Source: Diogma glabrata
Lineage: Eukaryota > Arthropoda > Insecta > Diptera > Cylindrotomidae
DNA length: 64,000 nucleotides
Reading direction: 5' to 3'
NCBI GenBank assembly: GCA_963693315.1
Contig: OY856188.1
Span: forward strand, 160,991,058-161,055,057
Part shown: piece by piece, positions 46,300 to 56,683 of the stretch
Layout: every line of letters begins with the position of its first letter
Position numbering within the stretch: the first letter of the stretch is position 1
The notes under the pieces: model-generated
Seen by the model: only the letters and a program-made list of their open reading frames with translations
What the model was told of the DNA's origin: nothing
Database searches by the model: none
Translations under genes and position numbers: made by a program

Positions 46300-46981
46300 A
46301 ACATCCGACTATTTTACCCAAAAAAGATCCAGTAACCGAGCTAATAATAACGAATGCTAATTTAACAACTTTGTATGGAGGAGCGCAGCTAACGTTAGCT
46401 TACATCCGAAAGCGTTTTTGGATTATTAATGCAAAAAGCTGTGTTCGGAATTCAATTCATAAATGCGTAAACTGCCACAGATTGAAAGCTAAGGCCAATC
46501 AGCAAATAATGGGTAATCTACCATCATCAAGAATTCTTTCTTCTCGACCATTTTTAAAAACAGGAGTAGATTATGCGTGGCCTCTTAACATTCGAACAAC
46601 AAAAGGAAGAGGACATAAATCATACAAAGGCTACATAGCACTTTTGTGTGTATGGCTACAAAGGCAGTCCATATTGAAGTCGTAAGTGATCTTACATCAC
46701 AAGGATTCATTGCAGTATACAAGAGATTTACATCACGGCGTGGACTAAGCACTGATATTTACAGTGACAATGGAACAAATTTCGTTGGCGCCAGTACTGA
46801 GCTCAACAAAAGAAAAAAATTAACTATGCAACAACTTAATCCTGAATTTGAAGAGCCTCTCTCCAAAGACAACACTACTTGGCATTTTATACCACCTCGT
46901 GCTGCACATTTTGGTGGCCTATGGGAAGCAGGAGTTAAATCAATGAAATATCATTTAAAAAGAGTGATAGGGGAAACATAA
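46300..46981 (+). pseudogene. BEL/Pao pol: integrase N-terminal and catalytic domain
   Basis: HPTILPKKDPVTELII and LTTLYGGAQLTLAYIRKRFWI mark the start. The first zinc-binding histidine of the HHCC motif (normally LHGG) has become tyrosine. CVNCHRLKAK supplies the cysteines. GVDYAWPLNIR holds the first catalytic aspartate. After a frameshift around 46650, VHIEVVSDL, IYSDNGTNFVGA (second aspartate) and HFGGLWEAGVKS (glutamate) complete the DDE triad. TAA at 46979-46981 interrupts the same frame. The enzyme would insert element DNA. The frameshift, the stop and the lost histidine indicate inactivity. Confidence 0.92.
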
Positions 46982-47626
46982 TTAACCTTTGAAGAATTAA
47001 CAACGTTACTCACTCAAATAGAAGCGTGCATGAATTCACGACCATTATCACCGTTGACATCTGATCCAAGTGATCTATCAGTTTTAACGCCTAGACATTT
47101 TTTGATTGGCGATTCCTTAATTTCACCGCCAGATCAAAATATAGGAGTATCTAACCTAAATAGTCTAAAGCGATGGAGATTGGTTGAAGCAATGAAACAG
47201 CATTTTTGGAAGAAATGGTCTAAGGACAATATATCAACTCTGCAACAAAGATCTAAATGGAATAAAACTGAAACTAACTTAAATATTGGGGCATTAGTTT
47301 TGGTAATAGATGATCAACTGCCGCTAACAAAATGGATGACGGCCAGAGTAGAAGAAGTACATCCAGGACTAGATAACAAGGTTCGAGTGGCGACAATTTG
47401 TGGCCCGGGGAAGGTCATTCTGAAAAGGCCTGTATCTAAATTATCACGCCTTTGCCTACCTATTGAAAAAGTAGAAATTAATGCTGATACAAATCTACAA
47501 CAAAAAGAAAACAACGAAAAGAAGTCGGAAGAGCACAAAACTACCACCAATACTAGATGTACAAGAAGGAACACGTCACCATGCAAAATAAGCAGTAACC
47601 ACTATATGTTTAAGTTTCGTAAATAA
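46982..47626 (+). pseudogene. BEL/Pao pol: integrase C-terminal domain
   Basis: In the same frame after the TAA at 46979. It contains LTFEELTTLLTQIEACMNSRP, LTPRHFLIGD, RWRLVEAMKQHFWKKW, LVLVIDDQLPLTKW and VRVATICGPGKVILKRPVSKL, which is the DUF5641-type C-terminal domain characteristic of BEL/Pao integrases and thought to aid DNA binding. It ends in a basic, low-complexity tail at 47624-47626. The first residues of the env-like frame overlap or closely follow. Confidence 0.9.
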
Positions 47627-48190
47627 TCAGTGTGAGGTTCACAAACTGAACAACCAACCAGGAATTATCTTTGAAAAATTAGGTAAAATGTGGTTCACCA
47701 ACAATAATTGTAACAAAATTGTCTATTTAAATTTGTCAACCTACAAGCAAGAAATAAATATTTTTCACCGCTGTTTGGAAAAAATAAGCCAAATATGCAA
47801 GCAAACCAATATTTCAAATTGTAATCAAACATATCAACAGTTTGATCACATGCTAACGGAAATAGTACAGCACGACCAGTTGATCAGACATCCAACTCAT
47901 CATCGAGAAAAAAGAGGTTTGATCATTGTCATTGGTCGAATAGAACATGAATTATTTGGAGTAATGGATGATCGGGATGCTAATCACTACAAACAACAAA
48001 TAAAACTACTTCAAATGAATGAAAATCACTTACTCCAGCTGCAGAAAAATCAAACATAAATTGCGGAATCCACCTTGAACATATTAAAAAGAAAAGACGC
48101 TGATATAAACATTGGTTACAAATTACAATTCAAAGAGCAATCTCAATTAGTTTTGGAAGGAATAAATCATGAAACAACATTTATTAAAAT
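47604..48190 (+). pseudogene. Envelope-like gene, 5' part
   Basis: Starts within the end of pol. A hydrophobic segment (VTTICLSFV at about 47598-47622) may be the signal peptide, though a frameshift separates it from a good ATG. The open frame at 47688-48059 has cysteine-spaced helices, a furin-like REKR (47904-47915) followed by the glycine-rich, hydrophobic GLIIVIG segment, then LFGVMDDRDA. That arrangement of cleavage site, fusion peptide and LFG-D-D motif matches the F-type fusion glycoproteins of insect errantiviruses and env-bearing BEL/Pao elements. A TAA at 48057-48059 is followed in the same frame by further env-like sequence to about 48190, where a LINE interrupts it. Described as a broken remnant only. 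Confidence 0.75.
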
Positions 48191-48647
48191 GTTTTTATTC
48201 TCTTCCATTTAATTATATCAGCTTTATTTGTATGTTTTTTTCGATAATAATAGTATGTATTATTGTATTGTTTTCTAACCTATAGCCTAATGAACTTAAC
48301 CTATTGTCTAATGAAAATTTTGCTATAAAAAAATTATCATTATTCAATTGGTATGATTCCAATTGGTTAAATTGTTTTGATTTCATTGAAATTATTTTCA
48401 AATTATATCATTACAAACTCGACTCTCGATCAAGTAGTATGTTTATTTTTCTCTATCGTAAATATAATATTCAATAATTATTAATAAAACAATTTCTTTT
48501 GATTATTTAAAATATTTTTGCTTTAAAATTAGTGAAAACAAAAGTGAATAATATAGGTAAACAAAAACTATTATTGTGCTAGGTTTACACTAGCTGTAAC
48601 AAGTTTTATTACTTGTTATTAAAGTGGATCAATGTAACAACCAACAT

Positions 48648-50042
48648 ATGCATGATACGGATCTATCATGCAACTCAATTACAAAAAAACGAAAAATGGC
48701 TAACAGTCTTAAGTTAAGTGAATTAAATAAAATGAAAAAATCTATTAAAATGCAACTACAAAGTGATGGTAATCCAACATCTACTAACAGCAGTTCTGCC
48801 TACAATATAAAACCATCAAAACACAAAAATAATAACGGAGATAATGTATCCAACTCAACAGATGACGACACTATGGCCAATGACGAAATGATTTCCACCA
48901 ACATTGTTGCCAATATACCTACATCAAACTCATTTCAAGGTATTGATAACCTTCCATCACAAACTAAAATCAACAACAACAATAATCATAAAACAAAAAA
49001 TGATGCCGTTACACCAATAGTCATTAAAAATTCATCGTTTGTCCTAGTACGAAAATTATTAATTGACAATGAAGTCAAAAATGCTGATTACAAAATCAAA
49101 ATCATTAGTATTGGTTTAAAAATAATAACCAATGATAATAATATTAAAACAAAAATAATTGAAATACTGTCTAACGGTGATTTTGAATATTTTACATTTC
49201 CTTCAAAACAAGATAAACCGAATAAATTTATTGTATTCGGGATACCAACAAGTATTAGTGCTAACGAAATTATTGAAGATTTGTGTTACAACGGCTTTAA
49301 ATCAGATGATATAATTGAAATCATACCAATTCATACTGATCATCAAAAGATAAACGTCAAATACCACATAATTAAAGTAAAAAATGAAATTCCAAAGCAA
49401 ACTATCCTAAACATCAAATCAATATGCAATATCATTGTAAATATACAACAAGTGCGTAAATATTATTCCAAACCAACTCAATGTCGGCGATGTCAGATGT
49501 ATGGACATGGAACATCCCATTGTTATGCTAAAATAAAATGTGTGAACTGCAGTGAACAACATTTATCATCAGAATGTCAATCTCCACTAATCAAAAAATG
49601 TGCCAACTGCTCCGGCACACATGCTGCTAATTTTTCGGACTGTCCAAAGTTTGAAGAGTATAAACTTATCAGAGAAAACTCAAGGATCAACACAAAAATA
49701 AGAAACATTGAAGTGAATATTGCCTCCACCAATAATACAAATTACAAACCTCATCCAATATTACAGATGAATGATCAGTCATTTCCTGCTCTCCAGCCAC
49801 CAAAACACTCTACTTTGCATGAAAAATGGAAAAATACATTTAAAGAACAAAAACAAACAGAAACGAACAAAATTTATTCAAGTAATCAACAAAAAAGTGG
49901 TTTGAATATTTTCTCCTATGAAGAAATAGCACAATTAGTTTCCGATATTGTAAATCAATTAGGTAAGTGTAAAAACAAAACTGAACAATTTAATGCTATC
50001 ACCTTACTTACAGTTAAATATTTATATAATGATGTCAAGTAA
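48648..50042 (+). CDS. Jockey LINE ORF1, nucleic-acid-binding gag-like protein
   Basis: The first ATG of the frame is at 48648 (MHDTDLSC). The frame is open further upstream to about 48624 without another ATG. It gives ~464 residues. The N-terminal third is Asn/Lys/Ser-rich and probably disordered. The middle (FVLVRKLLIDN to VRKYYSKPTQC) has the fold region that precedes the zinc fingers in Jockey proteins (PRE_C2HC type). Three cysteine knuckles follow: CRRCQMYGHGTSHC, CVNCSEQHLSSEC and CANCSGTHAANFSDC. Such proteins coat LINE RNA and direct the particle to chromatin. The stop at 50040-50042 overlaps the ORF2 start by 14 nt. No internal stop or frameshift is seen, so the copy may be young. 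Confidence 0.9.
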   Translation: MHDTDLSCNSITKKRKMANSLKLSELNKMKKSIKMQLQSDGNPTSTNSSSAYNIKPSKHKNNNGDNVSNSTDDDTMANDEMISTNIVANIPTSNSFQGIDNLPSQTKINNNNNHKTKNDAVTPIVIKNSSFVLVRKLLIDNEVKNADYKIKIISIGLKIITNDNNIKTKIIEILSNGDFEYFTFPSKQDKPNKFIVFGIPTSISANEIIEDLCYNGFKSDDIIEIIPIHTDHQKINVKYHIIKVKNEIPKQTILNIKSICNIIVNIQQVRKYYSKPTQCRRCQMYGHGTSHCYAKIKCVNCSEQHLSSECQSPLIKKCANCSGTHAANFSDCPKFEEYKLIRENSRINTKIRNIEVNIASTNNTNYKPHPILQMNDQSFPALQPPKHSTLHEKWKNTFKEQKQTETNKIYSSNQQKSGLNIFSYEEIAQLVSDIVNQLGKCKNKTEQFNAITLLTVKYLYNDVK

Positions 50043-52578
50043 TAATCCATTTTGCAAATTTATTATATGGAATGCCCAAAGTATCAAACCAAAAAGCCTC
50101 GAGTTCTTTAATTTCCTAGAATCCAACAATATAAGCATGTGTTTTGTAACAGAAACTTGGCTAAAAAACTCTGATAAAATATCACATCCAAATTATAAAG
50201 TTTATCGTCTTGACCGTCCACCTAAAACTAACAATAATGGTTCTTCCAATGTACATGGTGGTGTTGGTATAATCATAAAAGCAAATTTATCCCACAAATT
50301 ACTACCATCCTTCAATCTAAAGTTGATTGAAGCTATTGGGATAAAGATATTTCTCAAAAACAATGATATTACCTGTGTGGCAACATATTTCCCAGGAACA
50401 AACAAAAAAGACAAACTAAGAGCTTTTAAACAGGACATAAACGCATTAACTAATATTAGTGGCAATTTTATAATCGGTGGAGACTTAAATGCCAGACACC
50501 AACACTGGAATTGCTTTAAGGCCAACCAAGCAGGAAAAATCTTATTTGAAGAATTTTCTAATAAAAACTTCGATATTTACTATCCACCTACTCCCACCCA
50601 CTTCTCCAAAAAATCAAAATATCCATCGACACTTGATTTGCTTCTCACAAACAACACACAAATAATTGGGAATATTAAAACAATTAATGATCTTAGTTCG
50701 GATCATCTTCCTATTCAATTTGACCTGTGTTGCACCGGATTATTGTACAGAAAGCAAAATACAGACAAATTTGATTTTCGTAACGCTAATTGGCCAAAAT
50801 ATAAGCAAATAATTAATGATAACATTGACTTTAACTCTCATCCTAAGCCTAATACATTGACTGATAAAATAGCAGTAGATAAAGCTATTGAATCACTTAT
50901 CTCTATCATGAATAATGCTGCAAATATCGCTATCCCTAAAGTTGTTAATTACAAACCATCTAATAATTCTATAATAATTCCCAATCATCTCAAAGAAAAA
51001 ATTAGGTACAAAAATCATATGAGACGAGTCTGGCAACAAAATAGAAATCCTTACACCAAAACGCTTACTAACGTCCTAATAAAAGAGATATCTGCTGAAT
51101 TGCAAATGATCAAAAATAACAACTTCTCGAGTTATTTAGAACAAATATCTAATGAAAATGATTACAAACAACTTTTCTCACTTAGCAAGAAACTTCGTAA
51201 TACGAAACAAAAAATACCAGCTATCCATAATATAACACACAACAAACTACTGATTACATCAGCTGAAAAGGCCAATGAATTTGCTAATTTATTTTGCTTA
51301 ACTCATAGCACAAACAATCCTATTGACAAAGAACTCCTAAGCAACGTAGAAAAAACAAATGACAGGACTACCAAGCAGGAATTAAAACTAGAAGGTCATC
51401 AGTTGATTAAACCAAAACAAATAGAAATAATATTTAAAAAGCTAAAAAATTCAAAATCTCCAGGCCCTGATAATATTACCAATCAATTGATAAAATATTT
51501 ACCCCGAAAAGCTATTGTTTACTTAACGTATATACTCAACGCGTGTCTTAGAATTGTATACTTTCCCAAGACTTGGAAAGTTGCAAAAGTATTACCAATA
51601 CCAAAAGCATCAAAAGATAAAACAAATATTGAGAATTATCGACCAATAAGTCTCCTTAACGGATTTGGTAAAATTTTTGAAAAAGCGATTCTTACAAGAC
51701 TAGAAAATTTTATAAATACAAATAACATAATACCTGACGAACAATGTGGTTTCAGAAAAGGACATTCAACCAACCATCAACTCTTACGCATCTGTAGTTT
51801 TGCAAAAGAAAACATGAGCAACCAAAAATCAACAGTCCTGATCTGTTTCGACATTGAAAAAGCCTTTGATAAAGTTTGGCATGAGGGGCTGATACACAAA
51901 CTAATTAAATATAATTTCCCGGTATATCTTATTAAAATAATTAAATCATTTCTCTTAGATAGGGAATTTTATGTAAGCATTGAAGGAGCAAATTCTGAAC
52001 ATAAACCAATACACTGTGGAGTACCTCAAGGCGGAGTACTCTCACCTCTTCTCTACAATATATATACGTCAGATATAAAATCTGTACTTAGTAGAAATAT
52101 CGAATACGCTCAATTTGCTGACGATACGGCCATTTTTACAGCGGGAAACCACATTGATGATATCCTCCCAGATGTACAAAAAAATATTCAAGACATAACC
52201 AAATACTACAAAAAATGGGGCATTAAATTAAACTCATCCAAAACACAAGCAATATACATAACTAGAAAAACAGCTAAGCAAAACCTGCCCAACTCTAACT
52301 CATTAAAAATCGAAGGAAATCAAATTGAATGGTCCAATAAAGTTAAATATCTTGGCATTGTAATTGATAAAAGAATCACATTCAAAGAACACTTTAACTA
52401 TTCAATATCAAAATTTAATACGGTCTTAAAGATTCTATACGGACTATTGAATAGAAAATCAAAACTCTGCTTACACAATAAACGACTAATATATATGCTT
52501 ATGCTAAGAAGTATTCTTTTGTATGGAAGTCCTGTCTGGGGAACATGCGCCACAACACAGCTTAAAACTCATATATAA
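50029..52578 (+). pseudogene. Jockey LINE ORF2, endonuclease and reverse transcriptase
   Basis: The best start is the double ATG at 50029 (MMSSNN), 14 nt inside the end of ORF1. The APE endonuclease is complete, with IIWNAQSI, VTETWLK with the catalytic glutamate, IGGDLNARHQHW, LDLLLTN and SSDHLPI. The reverse transcriptase has SPGPDNITNQL, YRPISLLNGFGK, QCGFRKGHSTNHQL, ICFDIEKAFDKVW, GVPQGGVLSPLLYNIY and FADD (52114-52125). It is open for about 850 codons. It stops just after SPVWGTCATTQLK, short of the usual C-terminus. The missing tail (YNKPRDYSTKKLV...) is readable in another frame at 52567-52738, so a small deletion or frameshift has removed only the end. Apart from that the gene is intact. 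Confidence 0.92.
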
Positions 52579-52738
52579 TAAACCTCGCGATTACTCCACT
52601 AAAAAGTTAGTACGTATGACTGAAGTACCGCTAGTCATAGACCAAATTAAGAAATTAAAGATAAACTTTAAAAATAATTTACGTAATATTAACAATAAAA
52701 TGGTAGGAACTCTTGTTTCTTCTTCTTTACTAACATAA
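52567..52738 (+). pseudogene. Jockey LINE ORF2, displaced C-terminus
   Basis: YNKPRDYSTKKLVRMTEVP and a short basic tail ending at 52736-52738 match the part that normally follows the last tryptophan motif of Jockey reverse transcriptases, in a frame different from the main ORF2. Confidence 0.7.
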
Positions 52739-53276
52739 ACTGCTGATAGCATTTATTTGTTTTTATTTTGTTCTGTTTTGTTTTTTCGTAGATGTAGGTT
52801 TAGCTTAGTGGATTTAGGTTTAGTCAAAATCAATCACTGTGGTTTTTTGTCAAAAATATTTTCCACTAAATTAATACTCATACATGATTAAAGTTTTAAT
52901 AATGTCAAATATTGTTAGACATAAGTTAGTTATTAAAAAAAAAATAAGAGTTTTATATAGGAGAAAAGTCGATAAGACTGAACTTCAAGAGAATTGTAAC
53001 AAAAATTAAAATATTAATAATAAAATAAAACTTGATAAACTAAAAACTAAACTATTTTCAAATTATAATCCCAATTGCTTTGATAAGTTTTGTTCAAAAA
53101 TCAAATTTTAATTTAAATTCTCTTATTTCGTTTAGTTGAACTTGGTTGATTGTATGAGAAGGGCGTTTTTTATCATCAGGGTTTTTTTATTAAGAAATTT
53201 GATTTATCAATTAAAACAATAAAGATTTATTCTTTTAATTGAAGAAAATGTTTTTACTTTTTATAATACACAATTC

Positions 53277-53397
53277 TTTGTCAGAGAATAAAGTATTGTA
53301 ATCGATTCGTGAATAACGAATTTTATTCTCTCGCAAATTAAAATTCTCGCTCGTGCCTCGGTCAAATTTTAAACTTTTGCTTGAGAATAAACTACTT
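53277..53397. repeat. Small repeat flanked by GAGAATAAA
   Basis: GAGAATAAA occurs at both edges (about 53285 and 53388). The interior, with ATTCTCGCTCGTGCCTCGGTC, is a reversed, diverged relative of 868-935. It may be a small insertion within the env remnant. Confidence 0.4.
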
Positions 53398-54266
53398 CAT
53401 TATTCACTCATTGATTAAACTACTATTATACGGTATAATGATTAGTTTCCGAAATAGACAAACAAAACTTATACAAGTGTTGACAAACACACATTCCATA
53501 ATGGCAAAAACTTCTATATTAATAACAGAACAGCTGCAGAAAGAACTATCATACATTAATGAAAATATACCAAAGGGACAACACATACCATGGCCAAACG
53601 GAAAACACAACATCCTTGACATGTATCGTGTATTAACAGTCACAGTAAGAATCTTTCATTAGCAGACAACACGCTCAATAATATGTACAAACTCACCGCT
53701 TTTCCAATGAATACATTTAATGAATCTAAAGCAATTGTACCAAGGGGAGAGATTCTCATCACAGGCTTACACATGGACCAATATTATTTTATGTCAACCA
53801 CGGATTTGGATAAGTGCTTTGCAGCAAGCTCAGCAGAGTTTTTATGTAAGCAAACACATCCAATTCATACAACTGATCCTACAAAATCGTGCGAACTATC
53901 AATACTCTACTGGGACAAAATCAACAAACACTGTAACGTTCAAAAGGCAAAACCTGTTGATAGTTGGTTTGGTACTAATTAAAGAACAACACTTGGTTGT
54001 TCGCATTAAGCAACGAAACCAATCTTCGAATCATATGCAAAGAAGAACAATTTATGATTCATCTAAACGGAAGTGGAAAACTTATACTAAAACCAAGGTG
54101 CGTGGGAAAGAGTGAAAAAATATTGTTACAATCCCAGGGATCATACAACAGTACCGTCTACTCAGTAATTTTGAATCAAATGGATTTTGATGATGAAGTC
54201 AGATTTAACAACTTTAGTCAACTTTTGAATTACTCCATTAATAACAGTATTCTTCAATCCCTCTAG
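53381..54266 (+). pseudogene. Envelope-like gene, 3' part
   Basis: Three overlapping pieces in different frames (53381-53662, 53683-53982, 53997-54266) read as one protein with two frameshifts. The first has a helical stalk-like region (VLTNTHSIMAKTSILITEQLQKELSY). The second has YKLTAFPM and several cysteines (CFAASSAEFLCKQTHP, CELSILYWDKINKHC). The third has further cysteines and LNGSGKLILKPRC. This is the layout of the C-terminal half of insect F-type envelope proteins as found in BEL/Pao and errantivirus-like elements. No clear transmembrane anchor remains, since the frame stops at TAG inside a palindrome. Described as a remnant only. Confidence 0.7.
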
Positions 54267-54382
54267 CTGATCAGTTCGGATATATGACAAATTAGCGATC
54301 AAATAAGTTTTCAAGTAAGCTTATTTGATCTCTAACTTATTTGATCGCTAATTTGTCATATATCCGAACTGATCAGCTAGAG
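54261..54382. repeat. Perfect 49-bp inverted repeat, 24-nt spacer
   Basis: CTCTAGCTGATCAGTTCGGA (first 20 bases of the left arm, 54261-54309) is mirrored exactly by the right arm 54334-54382. The env stop codon TAG is part of the left arm. The spacer contains a second, alternative pairing partner (CTTATTTGATC), so two hairpins are possible. Confidence 0.97.
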
Positions 54383-54640
54383 TTCTGATTATTTTTCATT
54401 CATATATTTAAAAAGAAAAATTAAAAATTATATGCTAGCATTTCTCATTACCACTTTTTGAAATCATTGCTTCTACGTCAACAAAATGTCTACGCAAAAA
54501 CTTTATTTATAAGCGTAGCGAAGCACGCCGGGCCCTCCTAGTTATTATAATTATCAAATATCGATGCAGTCAAGAGGTTAATGGAATTCCTGCAGCCCAT
54601 CAACTAGAATCATAACAGTATACAACTGGGCCGCGGAGTA
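54383..54640 (+). other. BEL/Pao 3' untranslated region
   Basis: Between the env end and the 3' LTR. Contains GCGTAGCGAAGCACGCCGGG and ends with a purine-richer GGGCCGCGGAGTA just before the LTR, which may include the second-strand priming site. Confidence 0.55.
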
Positions 54641-54944
54641 TGTTGATACCTCAACAGATAAAAATATATCAACCAACCCTGCTCAAATCATATAATGCCT
54701 AATAATGCAAAATTGCATTATTATATTAAATTAATTTTCTTTATAATAATTTTATATAATTGTTAACGCAGGAAAAATTGCTTATTTAAAGAAATAAGTA
54801 TTTAAAGAAATAAATAAATAAGGATCATTTTAACATTAAACAAAATAATATGTTCTTTTTCTTCATATACAAATCTTCCAGTAAAGCTAACTGTCCAGCC
54901 CCCACCAGTGAAAAGCGGGTTAGCTATTATTGAAAGTTTGTACA
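54641..54944 (+). repeat. 3' LTR of the BEL/Pao element
   Basis: 304 bp, TGTTGATACC to GTTTGTACA, nearly the same as the rejoined 5' LTR. It differs by some substitutions and small indels (for example AAATAAGTATTTAAAGAAATAA versus a shorter form), so the insertion is not brand new. Confidence 0.95.
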
Positions 54945-55560
54945 GTGAAATTCTTTTTGGCATTTCTCGGCGTTTTCTAAACTGATTCGACGACTGATTC
55001 TAAATTAACAAAAATGTGTGTCTGTCTACCGACCGGGCGTCACAACCAACCGTTCTAAAAATAGGTATACTCAATGGTAAGAGTCGAAATCACGATGTGT
55101 TCGATAACTGTACCAGAAATGTGTCAAAAAATCATCAAGTGTGTCAAAACTAGAAAATTTTCATATTTAAAAAACGTTCAGTTTAAGTCACTAGTAGGAA
55201 CATTTAAGTCATGAGTAGGAACATTGAATTTGGAGAAATCTCGATGGTCGGTATTGGTATGTGAGACCAAAAACTAGATTATTGCATTTTAAGTTTGTCA
55301 AAAAAATATTGTCAAGTGTGTCAAAAAAAAGATTTTCATTTTTTTTAGAAAAATTAATTATGTCATACAAACATGAAATGTAATCGAACATGAAATTGGA
55401 CATGGAAACTTTTGATTTTGTTATAATTTTTGGAATTTTGAAAAAAGTTCGTATTTTTGATACTGTTATAATTTTTGCGATATTTTTAAAATTTTGGAAA
55501 AAGGTTTTTTGAATTTCGAATTTTTGAAATACTTTTAAAATTTTGGAAAGTGAGAAACTT
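54945..55560 (-). repeat. Dispersed repeat R, copy 3, right part
   Basis: Resumes the repeat cut by the BEL/Pao element: TTTTTGGCATTTCTCGGCG, ACCGACCGGGCGTCACAACC, a GGTATGTGAGACCAAAAACTAG block and a reversed short tandem array (TTTTGTTATAATTTTTGG) at 55400-55550. Confidence 0.75.
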
Positions 55561-55639
55561 CACACCATACCTTTGAATTGAAAAATTTTTAATTACTTCT
55601 TTACTTACTTTAGTTTAATTGATCTCAAAAATCCCAAAT

Positions 55640-56080
55640 TAAAAGTAATGTTCTTCTCAAATATTTTAGCAACAACCAACAAGATTGATATGGACTTGTA
55701 ATTTGTTGGATCCGTTTGAGCACCTTTTTTGAAACTGGCTGTACACTATTCATTTTTTCAAAAAATCTCCTTCTTATATGACAAATAGACAATTTTAGTA
55801 AGGATTGATGTTAATTTCTTAGCAAATATTTTAAAAATAGCTGAAGGAATACTATCTGGCCCAGATGCCTTATTAGTATTAATTTTTAAATGAATTTTCC
55901 AAATTATATTTTTACGAAAAATGATCCGCCCCATTTTAATAGAAACTACAGGAACTAAATGAGGTTGCAACTTAGGTTCCACTAATGCGTTTTTTAAAAG
56001 TGCGTTGGGTGCTCAGCAAAATTAGTAGCTTTTTCCGTAATAAAAAGATTTTTCTCGGCATCTATTAGTTTTCTACATAG
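55640..56080 (-). pseudogene. LINE reverse-transcriptase fragment, decayed
   Basis: On the minus strand: FITEKATNFAEHP (about 55995-56050), then NTNKASGPDSIPSAIFK followed by KKLTSILTKIVYLSYKKE (55758-55870), then FKKGAQTDPTNYKSISILL and VAKIFEKNI after a stop (about 55645-55725). This is the classic opening of a LINE reverse transcriptase, where KASGPD, then FKKG-DP-NY and the following conserved block are diagnostic. The rest is absent. The clade is probably CR1/Jockey-like, and the fragment is too short to say more. Confidence 0.75.
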
Positions 56081-56230
56081 TATATTTTTACTTCACCACA
56101 ATTTTAAATTGTGTGAAGTAATGCAATCTATCGTGAAAAAAAAAATCTTACATACCCCAAATTTTGTTTTTTCTTTTGTTTTGGACCATCCTCTATCCAA
56201 ATAGCCAATAAAAATTTTGGTGTACGTCTG

Positions 56231-56260
56231 TGTGTGGGTGGGTGGGTGGGTGGGTGGGTG
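56231..56260 (+). repeat. GGGT microsatellite
   Basis: (GTGG)n run within copy C. The equivalent place in copies A and B is shorter or differs in phase. Confidence 0.9.
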
Positions 56261-56683
56261 AGTTTTCTGCATAGGATCTTGATGAAACTTTGGCAAATGA
56301 TACAGGTTCACTTGAAAATAAAAGATCTGGATTCATTTTAAATTTGGACAAAATGGCGGGGGGTCTCCCGAACACCTCTAAGTTTAAATCTTGAATAACT
56401 TCTGATCCCGAGCTATGATCTTATTGAAACTTAGTATATAAGGTTTTAATACTGTTTCCAATACTTCTGCATACCAACTTCCGGTTTGTCACTTCCGGTT
56501 AAAAAGTTTTTTTTTCAGGTGTTTATCCCTACTGTAGCCTACAATTACCAATCGATTTTCATGAAACGTTGCGAAAAGCTTTTAAATAACATGAGAAAGA
56601 TTTTATCAGCTTTTGGAGCACATTGGATAAAGGGTTGGGGGGTCCACCATACAACAGGTGGTTTTTTCCACAAAGTTTTTATG

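Larger units (their letters stand above)
48198..53244 (+). mobile_element. Jockey-clade LINE inserted in env
   Basis: Two long ORFs, ORF1 with zinc knuckles and ORF2 with endonuclease and reverse transcriptase, interrupt the env-like gene. The boundaries are tentative. AAAATGTTTTTA occurs at 48186-48197 and 53245-53256 and would serve as a 12-bp TSD, but no clear poly-A tail precedes the right copy and such a T/A-rich match could be chance. An AATAAA at about 53216 sits close to the proposed 3' end. Confidence 0.8.
39760..54944 (+). mobile_element. BEL/Pao LTR retrotransposon with env, nested insertions
   Basis: Bounded by LTRs beginning TGTTGATACC and ending GTTTGTACA, with the 5-bp duplication GTGAA at 39755-39759 and 54945-54949. 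Internal order is primer-binding site, gag, protease, reverse transcriptase, RNase H, integrase, then an env-like gene. The ~15 kb span is inflated by a Crypton in the 5' LTR (~2.1 kb) and a Jockey LINE in env (~5 kb). Without them it is ~8 kb, normal for BEL/Pao with env. Multiple stops and frameshifts in gag, pol and env show that it is inactive. Confidence 0.93.

Noticed and set aside
54583..54598. GGAATTCCTGCAGCCC, identical to part of a common cloning-vector polylinker
   Set aside because: Only 16 bp match and the flanks are clearly element DNA (LTR 40 bp away). Vector contamination is unlikely without a longer match.
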